This document shows positions 35,166 through 43,768 of a stretch of DNA of 64,000 bases, in pieces. Each line of letters begins with the position of its first letter. Position 1 is the first letter of the stretch. Where the stretch lies: assembly GCF_014529945.1 (NCBI RefSeq), contig NZ_JACVFB010000005.1:620001-684000 (forward strand), in the 5' to 3' direction. This stretch comes from Chitinophaga varians (lineage in GTDB: Bacteria > Bacteroidota > Bacteroidia > Chitinophagales > Chitinophagaceae). The notes under the pieces are model-generated. The model made no database searches and was not told the DNA's origin. It saw only the letters and a program-made list of their open reading frames with translations. The position numbers and the translations under genes were made by a program.

Positions 35166-35816
35166 ATGCAAAATAATCAGGAAATCATCGATGCTACCGT
35201 AGCGTATGTGAAGACATCGCTGGAGGGAGCAGAGGGAGGCCACGACTGGTGGCATATTTACAGGGTGTGGCAGTTGTCGCGCCAAATTGCTGCCCGGGAA
35301 ACAGCAGATCTGCTGATCGTAGAGCTGGGGGCTTTGTTGCACGATATCGCCGATTCCAAATTCCATCATGGCGACGAGAATATCGGTCCGGCCCGTGCCC
35401 GTGCTTTTATGACATCACAGGGGCTGTCAGAAGAAATCATCGTTCACGTGGAAAACATCATCCGTTATATTTCATTTAAGGGTGGTCACAACGACAATGC
35501 TTTCCGCTCTCCCGAACTAAGCGTAGTGCAGGATGCTGACCGCCTGGATGCCATCGGCGCCGTTGGTATTGCCAGGGCCTTCAACTACGGCGGATTTAAG
35601 AACCGGGCCATTTATGACCCCACCATAAAACCCAATATGGTCATGACGCGGGAAGAGTACAAAAGCAACACTGCGCCAACTATAAATCACTTCTACGAGA
35701 AACTGTTACTGCTTAAAGACCGTATGAACACCGATACGGGCAAGGCCCTGGCAGCAGAGCGGCATCAGTTTATGGAGGTGTTCCTGGAACAATTTTACAA
35801 GGAGACGGGCTTCTAA
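35166..35816 (+). CDS. HD-domain phosphohydrolase
   Basis: A 216-residue member of the HD superfamily. Metal-binding residues are visible as GGHDWWHIYRVW (first His-Asp) and LGALLHDIADSKFHHGD (the HD doublet near residue 60), with QDADRLDAIGAVGIAR as the last Asp near residue 125. It corresponds to the YedJ-like group of predicted metal-dependent phosphohydrolases, whose substrate is not defined. ATG at 35166 is preferred over a start 12 codons upstream. A perfect palindrome follows the gene. Confidence 0.88.
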   Translation: MQNNQEIIDATVAYVKTSLEGAEGGHDWWHIYRVWQLSRQIAARETADLLIVELGALLHDIADSKFHHGDENIGPARARAFMTSQGLSEEIIVHVENIIRYISFKGGHNDNAFRSPELSVVQDADRLDAIGAVGIARAFNYGGFKNRAIYDPTIKPNMVMTREEYKSNTAPTINHFYEKLLLLKDRMNTDTGKALAAERHQFMEVFLEQFYKETGF

Positions 35817-35906
35817 TCTAAAAAAGCGATCTAATCAAAAGGTGATATGCCGGACACTAAACTGAAAATAACAGATCGCTGAAAAAATTCATGCCTGAAC
35901 AACACA

Positions 35907-35955
35907 TTAATATATCAGGGGCCGGCATATCATATGCCGGCCCCTGATATATTAA
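35907..35955. terminator. perfect 24-bp palindrome between convergent genes
   Basis: Left arm TTAATATATCAGGGGCCGGC (first 20 bases) through 35930 is the exact reverse complement of 35932-35955, with one central base. It lies between the HD gene and the thioesterase gene and should terminate from both sides. Confidence 0.85.
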
Positions 35956-35965
35956 AAATGATAAA

Positions 35966-36487
35966 TTATTTATCGAAGAACAGTGCTTTCAGCTCATCAG
36001 CGTCCTCTGGTTTCATTTTACCCCCCAGGATGAGGCGGAGCTGGCGGCGGCGGAGGGCGCCGTCATATAATCTTTTTTCTTCTTCCGTGTCGGTGATGAT
36101 GCCGGGAACAGGGCGGGAGTTGCCGTTGGGGTCGAGGGCTACGAATGTCATGAAAGCTTCATTGGATTTGTAGCGGTATTGTTGTACCGGATCTTCTCCC
36201 CATACGCGCATGTGCACTTCCATGGAGGTATTGAAGGCGCGGCTTACTTTGGCCTCGATATGTACCACGTTACCCAGTTTAATGGGATTCTCGAAAGAAA
36301 TATTATCTACGGAGGCGGTGACCACGGGGGCACTGCAGTGTTTCATACAGGCCAGTGCAGCAGCGATGTCCATCCAGTACATCAGGCGGCCTCCCATGAG
36401 GTTGCCGAAAGTATTGGTATCGTTGGGCAGAACCAGTTCCGTCATCTGTATGAGCGAGTCCTGCGCTCTCTTAGGCGTTAAAGTCAT
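35966..36487 (-). CDS. acyl-CoA thioesterase (hotdog fold)
   Basis: About 173 residues with the YciA/BFIT-type hotdog pattern: LVLPNDTNTFGNLMGGRLMY (near residue 18), then WMDIAAALACMKHCSAPVVT. The Asn/Gly-rich loop and MGG motif are typical of acyl-CoA hydrolases. The C-terminal tail is charged. ATG at 36487 was preferred to one nine codons upstream because MTLTPKRAQ aligns with family starts. The physiological acyl-CoA is not known. Confidence 0.9.
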   Translation of the reverse strand: MTLTPKRAQDSLIQMTELVLPNDTNTFGNLMGGRLMYWMDIAAALACMKHCSAPVVTASVDNISFENPIKLGNVVHIEAKVSRAFNTSMEVHMRVWGEDPVQQYRYKSNEAFMTFVALDPNGNSRPVPGIITDTEEEKRLYDGALRRRQLRLILGGKMKPEDADELKALFFDK

Positions 36488-36695
36488 CTTTATATTTATG
36501 TATTTCGGACGCAAATTTACAGTTTCTATTTGTTAGGAACGAAAGTCTCTGTATTAACAAATGATGTTAATGCAGGTTTTTAACAAATAATTTCCCTCAC
36601 TTGAAAATTCTTTAAAACCCACTGTGGTTCAATGATAAGAGCTGAACAGAAACCCGCAAAAATTAACAAACAAATAAAGCCACTGCGTAAAAAAC

Positions 36696-36725
36696 TTGGG
36701 AGCGAAGCAAATTTGTGTAACTTTG
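36696..36725 (+). promoter_or_regulatory. consensus promoter of pyrG
   Basis: TTG at 36696-36698, 19-base spacer, TAACTTTG at 36718-36725. Start of transcription near 36731 leaves a leader of about 95 bases. Confidence 0.8.
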
Positions 36726-36735
36726 CATGACCTCC

Positions 36736-36807
36736 GGAAGTAGTTTACTTGACAGGTATAACACCAAACGCAATCTGGCACTTCCCCCATTTAGGTCAAG
36801 TATTTTT
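36736..36807 (+). promoter_or_regulatory. possible attenuator in the pyrG leader
   Basis: TACTTGAC (36746-36753) pairs with GTCAAGTA (36795-36802) and is followed by TTTTT, resembling a terminator with a large loop. An alternative pairing GGAAGT (36736-36741) with ACTTCC (36780-36785) crosses it. The two structures cannot form as simple nested hairpins together, which is typical of a regulatory leader. Weak evidence. Confidence 0.3.
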
Positions 36808-36825
36808 AGCTGAATTTTAGTTTTT

Positions 36826-38478
36826 ATGGCAAAATATATCTTCGTTACGGGAGGTGTTACTTCCTCTTTGGGTAAAGGAATTATAGCTGCTTCGCTGGCA
36901 AAACTCTTGCAGGCTCGTGGCTTTAGAGTGACTATTCAGAAGTTCGATCCATACATCAACGTGGATCCGGGAACGTTAAACCCTTATGAGCACGGGGAAT
37001 GTTACGTAACAGAAGATGGCGCCGAAACCGATCTGGACCTTGGACACTATGAGCGTTTCCTGAACACGCCTACATCCCAGGCCAACAACGTTACCACTGG
37101 CCGTATTTATCAGACTGTTATCAACAAGGAAAGAGAAGGTGCCTACCTGGGTAAAACCGTTCAGGTAATTCCGCACATCACCGATGAAATCAAACGTCGC
37201 ATCCTCCTGCTGGGTAAAGATGGTAAATATGATATCGTGATTACCGAGCTGGGTGGTACTGTGGGTGATATCGAATCACTCCCTTATATTGAGGCAGTAC
37301 GTCAGCTGCAATGGGAACTGGGCGAAGAAGACTGCCTGGTAGTACACCTCACCCTCATTCCTTACCTGCGTGCAGCGAAGGAACTGAAAACCAAGCCTAC
37401 ACAGCACTCTGTACGTTTGCTGAGCGAATATGGTGTTCATCCGGATATCATCGTTTGCCGTACAGAAGAACCCATGTACCGCGATCTGAAAAAGAAAATC
37501 GCCCTGTTCTGTAATGTACAGGTAGATGCGGTAATTGAAGCGAATGACGTACCGACTATCTACGAAGTACCGCTGGAAATGATGCGCGAAAAACTGGACG
37601 TGTCTGTGCTGAAAAGACTGAACCTGCCAGTGGAAAAAGAGCCGGAACTCACTAAATGGCGTGAATTCCTGGATAAACTCAAATATCCGAAATCCAAAGT
37701 GACCATCGGTCTGATTGGTAAATATGTAGAGCTGCAGGATGCTTACAAATCTATTCTCGAATCATTTATACATGCCGGTTCACTCAACGAGTGCAAAGTA
37801 ATTGTACAGAATATTCACTCTGAACATATTACACAGGAAAATGTGTGCGAGAAACTGAAAAACCTCGACGGTCTGCTGGTAGCGCCTGGCTTCGGTCACC
37901 GCGGTATCGAAGGTAAAATCGTGGCTATTCAGTATGCACGCGAAAACAACCTGCCTTTCTTCGGTATCTGCCTTGGTATGCAGATGAGCGTGGTGGAATT
38001 CTCCCGCAACGTACTCGGCTGGAAAGATGCGCACTCTGTGGAAATGAACCCTGATACATCCCATCCGGTGATCAACCTCATGGAAGAACAGAAAAAAGTG
38101 ACCGCTAAAGGTGGTACCATGCGTCTGGGCGCTTATACCTGTGACCTGACACCGGGGTCCAGAGCTTCTGAGATCTATGGCGGTGCTACTACCATCAGCG
38201 AAAGACACCGTCACCGCTATGAGTTCAACAACGAATACCTGGAGCAGATCGAGAAAGCTGGTATGATCCCTTCCGGTAAAAACCCGGAAAGCGGCCTCGT
38301 GGAAATGATCGAAATCCCCGGACATCCGTTCTTCGTGGGCTCTCAGTTCCACCCCGAGCTGAAAAGCACGGTGGAAAGCCCTGCTCCGCTCTTCGTGTCA
38401 TTTATCAAAGCCGCTAAACAATACGCGGAAAATAAAAATGGTAAAACGAAGGTGGCAGAGGAAAAAGTCGCACAATAA
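36826..38478 (+). CDS. pyrG: CTP synthase
   Basis: A 550-residue glutamine-dependent enzyme, UTP + ATP + Gln to CTP. The synthetase domain (1-270) begins AKYIFVTGGVTSSLGKGIIA with its P-loop; the class I glutaminase domain has the nucleophile Cys in FFGICLGMQM near residue 381 and the His/Glu pair in SQFHPELKS near 515. Full length, with the typical C-terminal charged tail. It has its own consensus promoter. Confidence 0.97.
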   Translation: MAKYIFVTGGVTSSLGKGIIAASLAKLLQARGFRVTIQKFDPYINVDPGTLNPYEHGECYVTEDGAETDLDLGHYERFLNTPTSQANNVTTGRIYQTVINKEREGAYLGKTVQVIPHITDEIKRRILLLGKDGKYDIVITELGGTVGDIESLPYIEAVRQLQWELGEEDCLVVHLTLIPYLRAAKELKTKPTQHSVRLLSEYGVHPDIIVCRTEEPMYRDLKKKIALFCNVQVDAVIEANDVPTIYEVPLEMMREKLDVSVLKRLNLPVEKEPELTKWREFLDKLKYPKSKVTIGLIGKYVELQDAYKSILESFIHAGSLNECKVIVQNIHSEHITQENVCEKLKNLDGLLVAPGFGHRGIEGKIVAIQYARENNLPFFGICLGMQMSVVEFSRNVLGWKDAHSVEMNPDTSHPVINLMEEQKKVTAKGGTMRLGAYTCDLTPGSRASEIYGGATTISERHRHRYEFNNEYLEQIEKAGMIPSGKNPESGLVEMIEIPGHPFFVGSQFHPELKSTVESPAPLFVSFIKAAKQYAENKNGKTKVAEEKVAQ

Positions 38479-38640
38479 TTTAAATATTTAGATATTTTGT
38501 TATTTATGTATTTGGAATGCAGCGGATATATTTATCTGCTGCATTTTTATTAAATCGCAATGATTTAATAAGAGTCAGAAAATCCTGAAATCAAAAAATC
38601 AGGAAATAACAAAATTTAAAATATATAAATAACCAAATAA
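38479..38640. repeat. nested inverted repeats after pyrG
   Basis: An inner hairpin ATGCAGCGGATA / TATCTGCTGCAT (38518-38543) with T-rich tail acts as terminator. Outer arms (TTTAGATATTTTGTTATTTA near 38487-38506 and AAATAACAAAATTTAAAATA from 38604) form a second imperfect stem. It belongs to the AT-rich repeat class seen at other gene ends here. Confidence 0.6.
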
Positions 38641-38683
38641 TCAAATAATCAAATAAACGGGGGTGCAAATGATAAATCCTGCT

Positions 38684-38691
38684 TACCTTTG
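38684..38691 (+). promoter_or_regulatory. -7 box of yidC
   Basis: TACCTTTG, exact TAnnTTTG match, 26 bases before the yidC ATG. The -33 position reads GTG rather than TTG. Confidence 0.55.
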
Positions 38692-38716
38692 CTGCCTAAA
38701 TTTTTAATTGCATTTC

Positions 38717-40561
38717 ATGGATAGAAATTCGGTTATTGGGTTTTTACTGTTAGGTGTTTTACTGGTAGGATATATTTTCTATAACCAGAAACAACAGGGA
38801 ACTATCGCCAGGGAGAAAGCCCGGCAGGATTCCATTGCAAATCTGAACAAGCCTAAAGCGCCTGTTGCCGATTCACTGACTGCCGCTGCTAATGGAGGAA
38901 CACTGGATTCAGCCCACCAGGCTCAACTGGCCGGCGAATTCGGACTTTTTGCCACTGCTGCTGTAGCATCAGTGCAGACAACAGTGATGGAAAACGATGA
39001 TGTTAAAGTTACTTTCTCTAATAAAGGTGGTCAACCGATCAGCGTTCAACTGAAAAAATTCAAGACCTCTGAAGGTGGCCCATTAATGCTGGCGCAGGGA
39101 TCTTTTAACCGTCTCTCTGTAGAAGTACCTGCCAGCGCCACTAAAGTGCTGAACAGTGCTGACCTGTTTTTCACTGCCGGTCCGGTACAGAAACAGGCAG
39201 ACGGCGGACAGTCTATCAGCTATCGCCTGAATACGTCCAATCCTGCTGTATACCTGGAGTTTGTTTATGGTATTAAACCTGGCAGCTACGTGGTAAATTA
39301 TAATGTGCACGCGGTTGGTTTCCAGAATATCCTGCCCGGCAATCAGAACTACCTGACGCTGCAATGGAACAGCCAGAACGACAAACAGGAGCATGACATG
39401 GAGAACGAGCGCCTCAACAACCAGGTGCACTACATGTTTGCTAATGATAAACATGACTATTTCACGCTGCAACGTACCAGCCACGAAAAACTGGACAACA
39501 AGCTGAAATGGATCAGCGTAAAACAACAGTTCTTCAACACTACCCTGATCGCTAAAAGCGGCAGCTTCGACGCGGCAGACGTGAACACCAAAGTGCCACA
39601 GAGCGGTAACATCGTAGGACAGGCTTTCACCTCTATTACGATCCCTTACAACCGCGCCAATGATTTCTCTTTCCCGATTGACATCTACTATGGCCCTAAC
39701 CACTACAAAACACTGAAGTCTTTCGATCTGGGCCTGGAAAAAATCATTCCGCTGGGCTCCGGTATCTTTGCCTTCGTAAAATATGTGAACAAATGGATCA
39801 TCATCCCGGTGTTTAACTTCCTCAGCGGATTTATCAGCAACTACGGTGTGATCATCATTCTGCTTACTATCTTCATCCGTTTACTGATTGCGCCTTTCAC
39901 TTACCAGAGCTATGTGTCTCAGGCTAAAATGAAAGTGCTGAAACCGGAAATCGATGAGCTGCGCGCTAAACACGGCGATGACCAGCAGGCTTTCGGTATG
40001 GACCAGATGAAACTGTTCAAGAGTGCCGGGGTAAACCCGCTGGGCGGCTGTTTACCAGCCCTGCTGCAGCTGCCTATCCTCGTGGCCATGTACAGCTTCT
40101 TCCCGTCTTCCATCGAGCTGCGTCAGGAAAGCTTCCTGTGGGCGAAGGACTTGTCTACCTACGACTCTATCCTGAACCTGCCGTTCAACGTGCCTTTCTA
40201 TGGTAACCACGTGAGCCTGTTCACCATCCTGATGACCATCACGAGCCTGATCCTGGCCTTCTACAACCGTGGCATGACCGATCAGAGCAATCCGGTAATG
40301 AAGTACATGCCTTACATCATGCCTATCATGCTGCTGGGTATCTTCAACCGACTGGCTGCCGCGCTTACCTTCTACTACTTCCTGTCTAACGTGATCAGCA
40401 TCCTGTTGCAATGGGTACTCCAGACTTTTGTCATCAACCACGACAAAATCCACGCACAAATCCAGGAAAACAAGAAAAAGCCTGTCTCCAAATCCAAATG
40501 GCAGGAAAAGCTGGAAGAAGTGCAGCGCCGCCAACAGGATATGCAACAGCGCAAAAAATAA
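38717..40561 (+). CDS. yidC: membrane protein insertase YidC
   Basis: About 614 residues. One N-terminal membrane segment (SVIGFLLLGVLLVGYIFY), a large periplasmic beta-sandwich domain (about 60-345), then the conserved insertase core with five membrane segments (YGVIIILLTIFIRLLIAPFT, KSAGVNPLGGCLPALLQLPI) and a Lys-rich C-terminal tail. It inserts inner-membrane proteins with or without SecYEG. The conserved GGCLPALLQ motif identifies the Oxa1/YidC family. ATG at 38717 chosen over TTG at 38708. A hairpin terminator follows the stop. Confidence 0.96.
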   Translation: MDRNSVIGFLLLGVLLVGYIFYNQKQQGTIAREKARQDSIANLNKPKAPVADSLTAAANGGTLDSAHQAQLAGEFGLFATAAVASVQTTVMENDDVKVTFSNKGGQPISVQLKKFKTSEGGPLMLAQGSFNRLSVEVPASATKVLNSADLFFTAGPVQKQADGGQSISYRLNTSNPAVYLEFVYGIKPGSYVVNYNVHAVGFQNILPGNQNYLTLQWNSQNDKQEHDMENERLNNQVHYMFANDKHDYFTLQRTSHEKLDNKLKWISVKQQFFNTTLIAKSGSFDAADVNTKVPQSGNIVGQAFTSITIPYNRANDFSFPIDIYYGPNHYKTLKSFDLGLEKIIPLGSGIFAFVKYVNKWIIIPVFNFLSGFISNYGVIIILLTIFIRLLIAPFTYQSYVSQAKMKVLKPEIDELRAKHGDDQQAFGMDQMKLFKSAGVNPLGGCLPALLQLPILVAMYSFFPSSIELRQESFLWAKDLSTYDSILNLPFNVPFYGNHVSLFTILMTITSLILAFYNRGMTDQSNPVMKYMPYIMPIMLLGIFNRLAAALTFYYFLSNVISILLQWVLQTFVINHDKIHAQIQENKKKPVSKSKWQEKLEEVQRRQQDMQQRKK

Positions 40562-40592
40562 AGTTGCCGACAGATATTCAAAATAAATAGTA

Positions 40593-40621
40593 AACCCCTG
40601 GCAGTTTGCCGGGGGTTTTTT
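40593..40621 (+). terminator. terminator after yidC
   Basis: Stem ACCCCTGGCA / TGCCGGGGGT (imperfect, 9 pairs) followed by TTTTTT. Confidence 0.8.
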
Positions 40622-40636
40622 ACAACTGATAGTGAT

Positions 40637-41569
40637 ATGATGAAGAAAAGCTTGTTATTGATGTTGACGCTGGCCGGAGGCGTGTCAGCCGCCTATGCAC
40701 AGGACACCATCCCTGATGCGCGCCGTATTCAGGAGACCGTGAATTATCTTGCTTCCGACAAACTGAAGGGGAGAGGCACCGCCGAAAAAGGAGGCCGCAC
40801 CGCCAGTCGTTATGTGGTGCGGCAGTTGAAGAAACTGGGCCTGAAACCCGCCAATGGCGCCAGCTATTTCCAGGATTTTACTTTTGACCGCAACGCGCAC
40901 AAGGATATCCCGAGCCGCAACGTAGCTGCTTTCCTGGATAACGGTGCCGCCCGTACGATCATCATTGGTGCACACTACGATCACCTGGGTACCGCCGGCC
41001 TTTTTGATGGTAAATACCCGATTGGCCAGATACACAACGGTGCCGACGACAACGCATCCGGTGTGGCAGGACTGCTCGAACTGGCCCGTCATTATGTGAA
41101 AAATGCCGAAAAAGAGCCCTTTAACTTCCTTTTTATCGCTTTTGGTGGTGAAGAGCTGGGGTTGCAGGGGTCCAAATATTACACTGCACACCCATTGATG
41201 CCGCTGGATAAAGTTCATTTTATGCTCAATATGGACATGATTGGCCGTTACAATCCGGAAAGAGGCATCGGTATCGGCGGTTATGGCAGTGCGCAGGAGT
41301 GGCCGGAAGTATTTAAAGAGGTGCAGCAGTCAAGTATAAAATATTTCACGGATGCTGCCGGTAAGGGAGCTTCAGATCATCACAACTTTTATATCAATAA
41401 AGTTCCGGTGCTGTTTTTCCACACAGGAGGGCATGACGATTACCATAAGCCAACAGATGATGCGCCCAAATTGCAGGCAGCATCCGAGGCGGGTATTTTA
41501 CAGCTGGGTATTCAGCTGATCAATAAAGCCATGCGTTTTCCGGAATTACATTACGTAGGAGACAAATAA
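40637..41569 (+). CDS. M28 family metallopeptidase, secreted
   Basis: A 310-residue zinc aminopeptidase-like protein with a signal peptide ending SAAYAQD. Zinc ligands are spread over GAHYDHLGT (His), NGADDNASGVAGLLELAR (Asp), FGGEELGLQGS (catalytic Glu pair), LNMDMIGRY (Asp) and GGHDDYHKPTDD (His), all in the correct order for M28. It should act in the periplasm or outside. It is separated from yidC by a terminator and converges on the SprT gene. Substrate specificity is not predicted. Confidence 0.92.
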   Translation: MMKKSLLLMLTLAGGVSAAYAQDTIPDARRIQETVNYLASDKLKGRGTAEKGGRTASRYVVRQLKKLGLKPANGASYFQDFTFDRNAHKDIPSRNVAAFLDNGAARTIIIGAHYDHLGTAGLFDGKYPIGQIHNGADDNASGVAGLLELARHYVKNAEKEPFNFLFIAFGGEELGLQGSKYYTAHPLMPLDKVHFMLNMDMIGRYNPERGIGIGGYGSAQEWPEVFKEVQQSSIKYFTDAAGKGASDHHNFYINKVPVLFFHTGGHDDYHKPTDDAPKLQAASEAGILQLGIQLINKAMRFPELHYVGDK

Positions 41570-41582
41570 CAGGATATCAACG

Positions 41583-42209
41583 TCAGTTGAGGACTTCCAC
41601 CTCATACACGGGACTGAACAGATAAATACGTTTAGACGCTACCTCTTCACAGCGGTAGCGTTTTCTTATTCTTTCCCCTTTGCGGAAGATGCGGCCGTCT
41701 TTTGTTTTGAAGAGTTGGTGAAGGGGCAGTTGTTCTACGAGGAAGTGCGTGTCTTTGCGGTCGTCGTAATTGCGGAGCACGCGCATCAGGTTTTCGTCGG
41801 CGCAGCTGCTGGCGGCGGGATTGGTCATACTTTGGCGTACGGCCTGTTCCACGTCATGGGGCAGGTAACCTTTGCCTACAAAACTGTGGAGGATGGCCGA
41901 GAACTCCTGTTTCCACTCTTTGCCATGTGCCGGAACGCGGTTGGCGTATTTATTAAAGGTGGTGAGATGGGCGATCTCGTGTAGTAAAGTGATAAGAAAA
42001 GAATATTTGTTCAGCGATCCGTTGATGCTGATCCGGTGTCCTTTTCCATTTCCGTCGGGGTGACGGTAGTCGCCCAGTATGCTCTGCCTTTCCCGGGTGA
42101 TGGTGAGATGCACTTTGTAGAGGAGCAAAAACTCCATCACCTGGTCAAAGGTGCCTTCGGGCAAATAGGACGCTAATGCATGCAGGGGCGCCTCTTTTTT
42201 CACTGCCAA
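41583..42209 (-). CDS. SprT-like zinc metallopeptidase domain protein
   Basis: A 208-residue protein with HEIAHLTTFNKYANRVPAHG near residues 76-95, the HExxH zinc motif of SprT-like domains. The rest is basic and lacks a signal peptide, so it is cytoplasmic. The start codon is TTG at 42209 immediately after the upstream stop; a GTG two codons later is equally possible. No ATG is available in that frame near the start. It appears co-transcribed with the AtpI-like gene upstream. The function of bacterial SprT-like proteins is not settled. Confidence 0.85.
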   Translation of the reverse strand: MAVKKEAPLHALASYLPEGTFDQVMEFLLLYKVHLTITRERQSILGDYRHPDGNGKGHRISINGSLNKYSFLITLLHEIAHLTTFNKYANRVPAHGKEWKQEFSAILHSFVGKGYLPHDVEQAVRQSMTNPAASSCADENLMRVLRNYDDRKDTHFLVEQLPLHQLFKTKDGRIFRKGERIRKRYRCEEVASKRIYLFSPVYEVEVLN

Positions 42210-42596
42210 TTACTTTTTAAGCCTGGTAAGCCGGAAGAGGCTCCATGTTTCAAATACGGTATACAACAGGTACAGGGACAACAGCAGGAAGATGGTCACT
42301 TTACTGACATTGGGCCGGTAAACGAGTACGTAAATGGCGATGCCAAGTACGCACAGCATCAATTTGCTGAGTGTGGAACCGTATACAGCGCGAATGAAGG
42401 CATTGTGGTTGGCAGAAGCGAGCCCTTTGCGGCTCATCAGATAGGAGGCCAGGGAGATAAGCGCCATAGCCAGATTGCCGGCCAGCAGCACATAGAAGTG
42501 TATACCGGATTCCAGCAATCTGGGCTTGAAAAATATCATCAGGCCGTTTAATACTCCAAAAATCGAAAATAATCTGATTAAAAATCTATCGCTCAT
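42210..42596 (-). CDS. AtpI-like small membrane protein
   Basis: A 128-residue protein with four hydrophobic segments (LFSIFGVLNGLMIFF, FYVLLAGNLAMALISLASYL, STLSKLMLCVLGIAIYVLVY, VTIFLLLSLYLLYTVF). Its start overlaps the stop of the AtpZ-like gene by one base (TAATG), so translational coupling is likely. In Bacteroidota, proteins of this size and place normally sit between the AtpZ-like gene and atpB of the ATP synthase operon. Here the ATP synthase genes do not follow; the next gene is sprT. The identification is by context and hydropathy only. Confidence 0.65.
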   Translation of the reverse strand: MSDRFLIRLFSIFGVLNGLMIFFKPRLLESGIHFYVLLAGNLAMALISLASYLMSRKGLASANHNAFIRAVYGSTLSKLMLCVLGIAIYVLVYRPNVSKVTIFLLLSLYLLYTVFETWSLFRLTRLKK

Positions 42597-42817
42597 TACC
42601 GACGGGTGTCTTTTATAATTTGCCACAAAAGTATGGCTAAAGCCAATAAAGAAAAAATGATCAGGAACACGGGGAACCGCCAGCCAATTTTCTGGTCCAG
42701 TTTGTACCCCGCAAATACTCCTAACCCTAATGTGGTCATCATTTGAAACGCCAGTCCGGCATAGCGCATGACCGGATTATTACGTTTATTCGGCTTCCTG
42801 GAGGACGGATTTTCCAT
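42596..42817 (-). CDS. AtpZ/AtpI family protein
   Basis: A 73-residue protein with a basic start (MENPSSRKPNKRNNPVMRYA) and two membrane segments (LAFQMMTTLGLGVFAGYKLD and FPVFLIIFSLLALAILLWQI), including GxxxGxxLD, the pattern of AtpZ/AtpI proteins that assist the Fo ring or magnesium supply of ATP synthase. ATG at 42817 chosen; it overlaps the 3' end of the bactofilin gene by 32 bases, suggesting tight coupling. The ATP synthase subunit genes themselves are not here. Confidence 0.8.
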   Translation of the reverse strand: MENPSSRKPNKRNNPVMRYAGLAFQMMTTLGLGVFAGYKLDQKIGWRFPVFLIIFSLLALAILLWQIIKDTRR

Positions 42818-43205
42818 GTTTCTGCGTTTCTGGCTGCTGATCATCCATGTAGCAACGGCCATTGAACTTGGCGGTAGGCTCCATTTCAAAATGAGCAGTA
42901 TACACATCTCCCTTTACGAGCGCATTTCCTTTCAGGAACAGCAACTCTTCTACTTTGATAATACCGGTCACTTTACCCAGAATGTCTGCGCTCTGGCATA
43001 CCAGGTCGCCGGTAATGTCGCCTTCCGGACCTACCACGATTTTAGCTTTGGTGGATACCAGCCCGTTTACCTGGCCGTCTATCCGGATATCCCCTTCACA
43101 TACGATATCGCCCTGGATAGAAGTGCCGCTGCCTATAATGTTAATAGTCGACGTGGGTAACAGATTCTTGCTATCACCCTTAGAGTTTGATTTGTTATTA
43201 AACAT
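42786..43205 (-). CDS. bactofilin family polymer-forming cytoskeletal protein
   Basis: A 139-residue protein with a short disordered start (MFNNKSNSKGDSKNLLP), then a right-handed beta-helix core built from short repeats: GDIVCEGDIRIDGQVNGLVS, AKIVVGPEGDITGDLVCQSA, FLKGNALVKGDVYTAHFEME. Bactofilins polymerise without nucleotides under the inner membrane. The C-terminal tail is acidic and overlaps the next gene. It is the first gene of a four-gene series with AtpZ-like, AtpI-like and SprT genes. Confidence 0.92.
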   Translation of the reverse strand: MFNNKSNSKGDSKNLLPTSTINIIGSGTSIQGDIVCEGDIRIDGQVNGLVSTKAKIVVGPEGDITGDLVCQSADILGKVTGIIKVEELLFLKGNALVKGDVYTAHFEMEPTAKFNGRCYMDDQQPETQKHGKSVLQEAE

Positions 43206-43235
43206 AGGTTTTCAGGTTTTTCAGCTTTAATAATG

Positions 43236-43363
43236 TAAATATATTTAAATATTTTATTATTTGACTATTTGGTTATTGGGCAGAGATATGGATATGGCTA
43301 TTCTGAACAATCCATCGCAATCAATCAAATAACAAAATTCCTAAATGACAAAATTTCTAAATT
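43236..43363. repeat. AT-rich imperfect inverted repeat
   Basis: TATTATTTGACTATTTGGTT on one side and AATCAAATAACAAAATTCC on the other form a weak stem between the membrane-coil gene and bactofilin. It resembles the arms of the other AT-rich repeats. Low confidence as a structure. Confidence 0.4.
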
Positions 43364-43768
43364 CTAGTACGTGCTGTTATCTACTTTCGGCACTTTTAAC
43401 ATGGTGGTATCCAGTTTGCCGGTAAACTCCCCATTGATCACTTGCTTGATATTCTTCAGGTAAAGGTCCCGCTGATTAATGGCTGTCTCCAAAGAATCCG
43501 CCCTCATTTTCAGATGAATGAATTCCTTGCGCTGTTTCAGGTCTCCATAGCCGGGGATATAATAACGTAATGGTGTAAATACGACCGTCGCTACCGTAAT
43601 AGCTACCAGTAATACAAACAGGGTGCTCAAAGCGATATAAACACTCATTCTGGACAGTTTGAAGGAGGTCACTTCTTCATAGGTGTCGTCATTCATAATC
43701 ACCAAACGGTATTTATGACTGAGTTTTTCAAGGTTTCGTCTGTTGTTTTTTTTCCCCTTCTTGGCCAT
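43364..43768 (-). CDS. single-span coiled-coil membrane protein
   Basis: A 134-residue protein: basic cytoplasmic start (MAKKGKKNNRRNLEKLSHKY), one membrane segment near residues 42-66 (VYIALSTLFVLLVAITVATV) and a helical external part with a heptad-like tract (FIHLKMRADSLETAINQRDL). The layout is that of the N-terminal part of Bacteroidota M23 peptidases or MreC-like proteins, but no peptidase domain follows. It may be an accessory of cell-wall or division machinery; that is inference. It is divergent from the PorW/SprE-like gene. Confidence 0.7.
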   Translation of the reverse strand: MAKKGKKNNRRNLEKLSHKYRLVIMNDDTYEEVTSFKLSRMSVYIALSTLFVLLVAITVATVVFTPLRYYIPGYGDLKQRKEFIHLKMRADSLETAINQRDLYLKNIKQVINGEFTGKLDTTMLKVPKVDNSTY

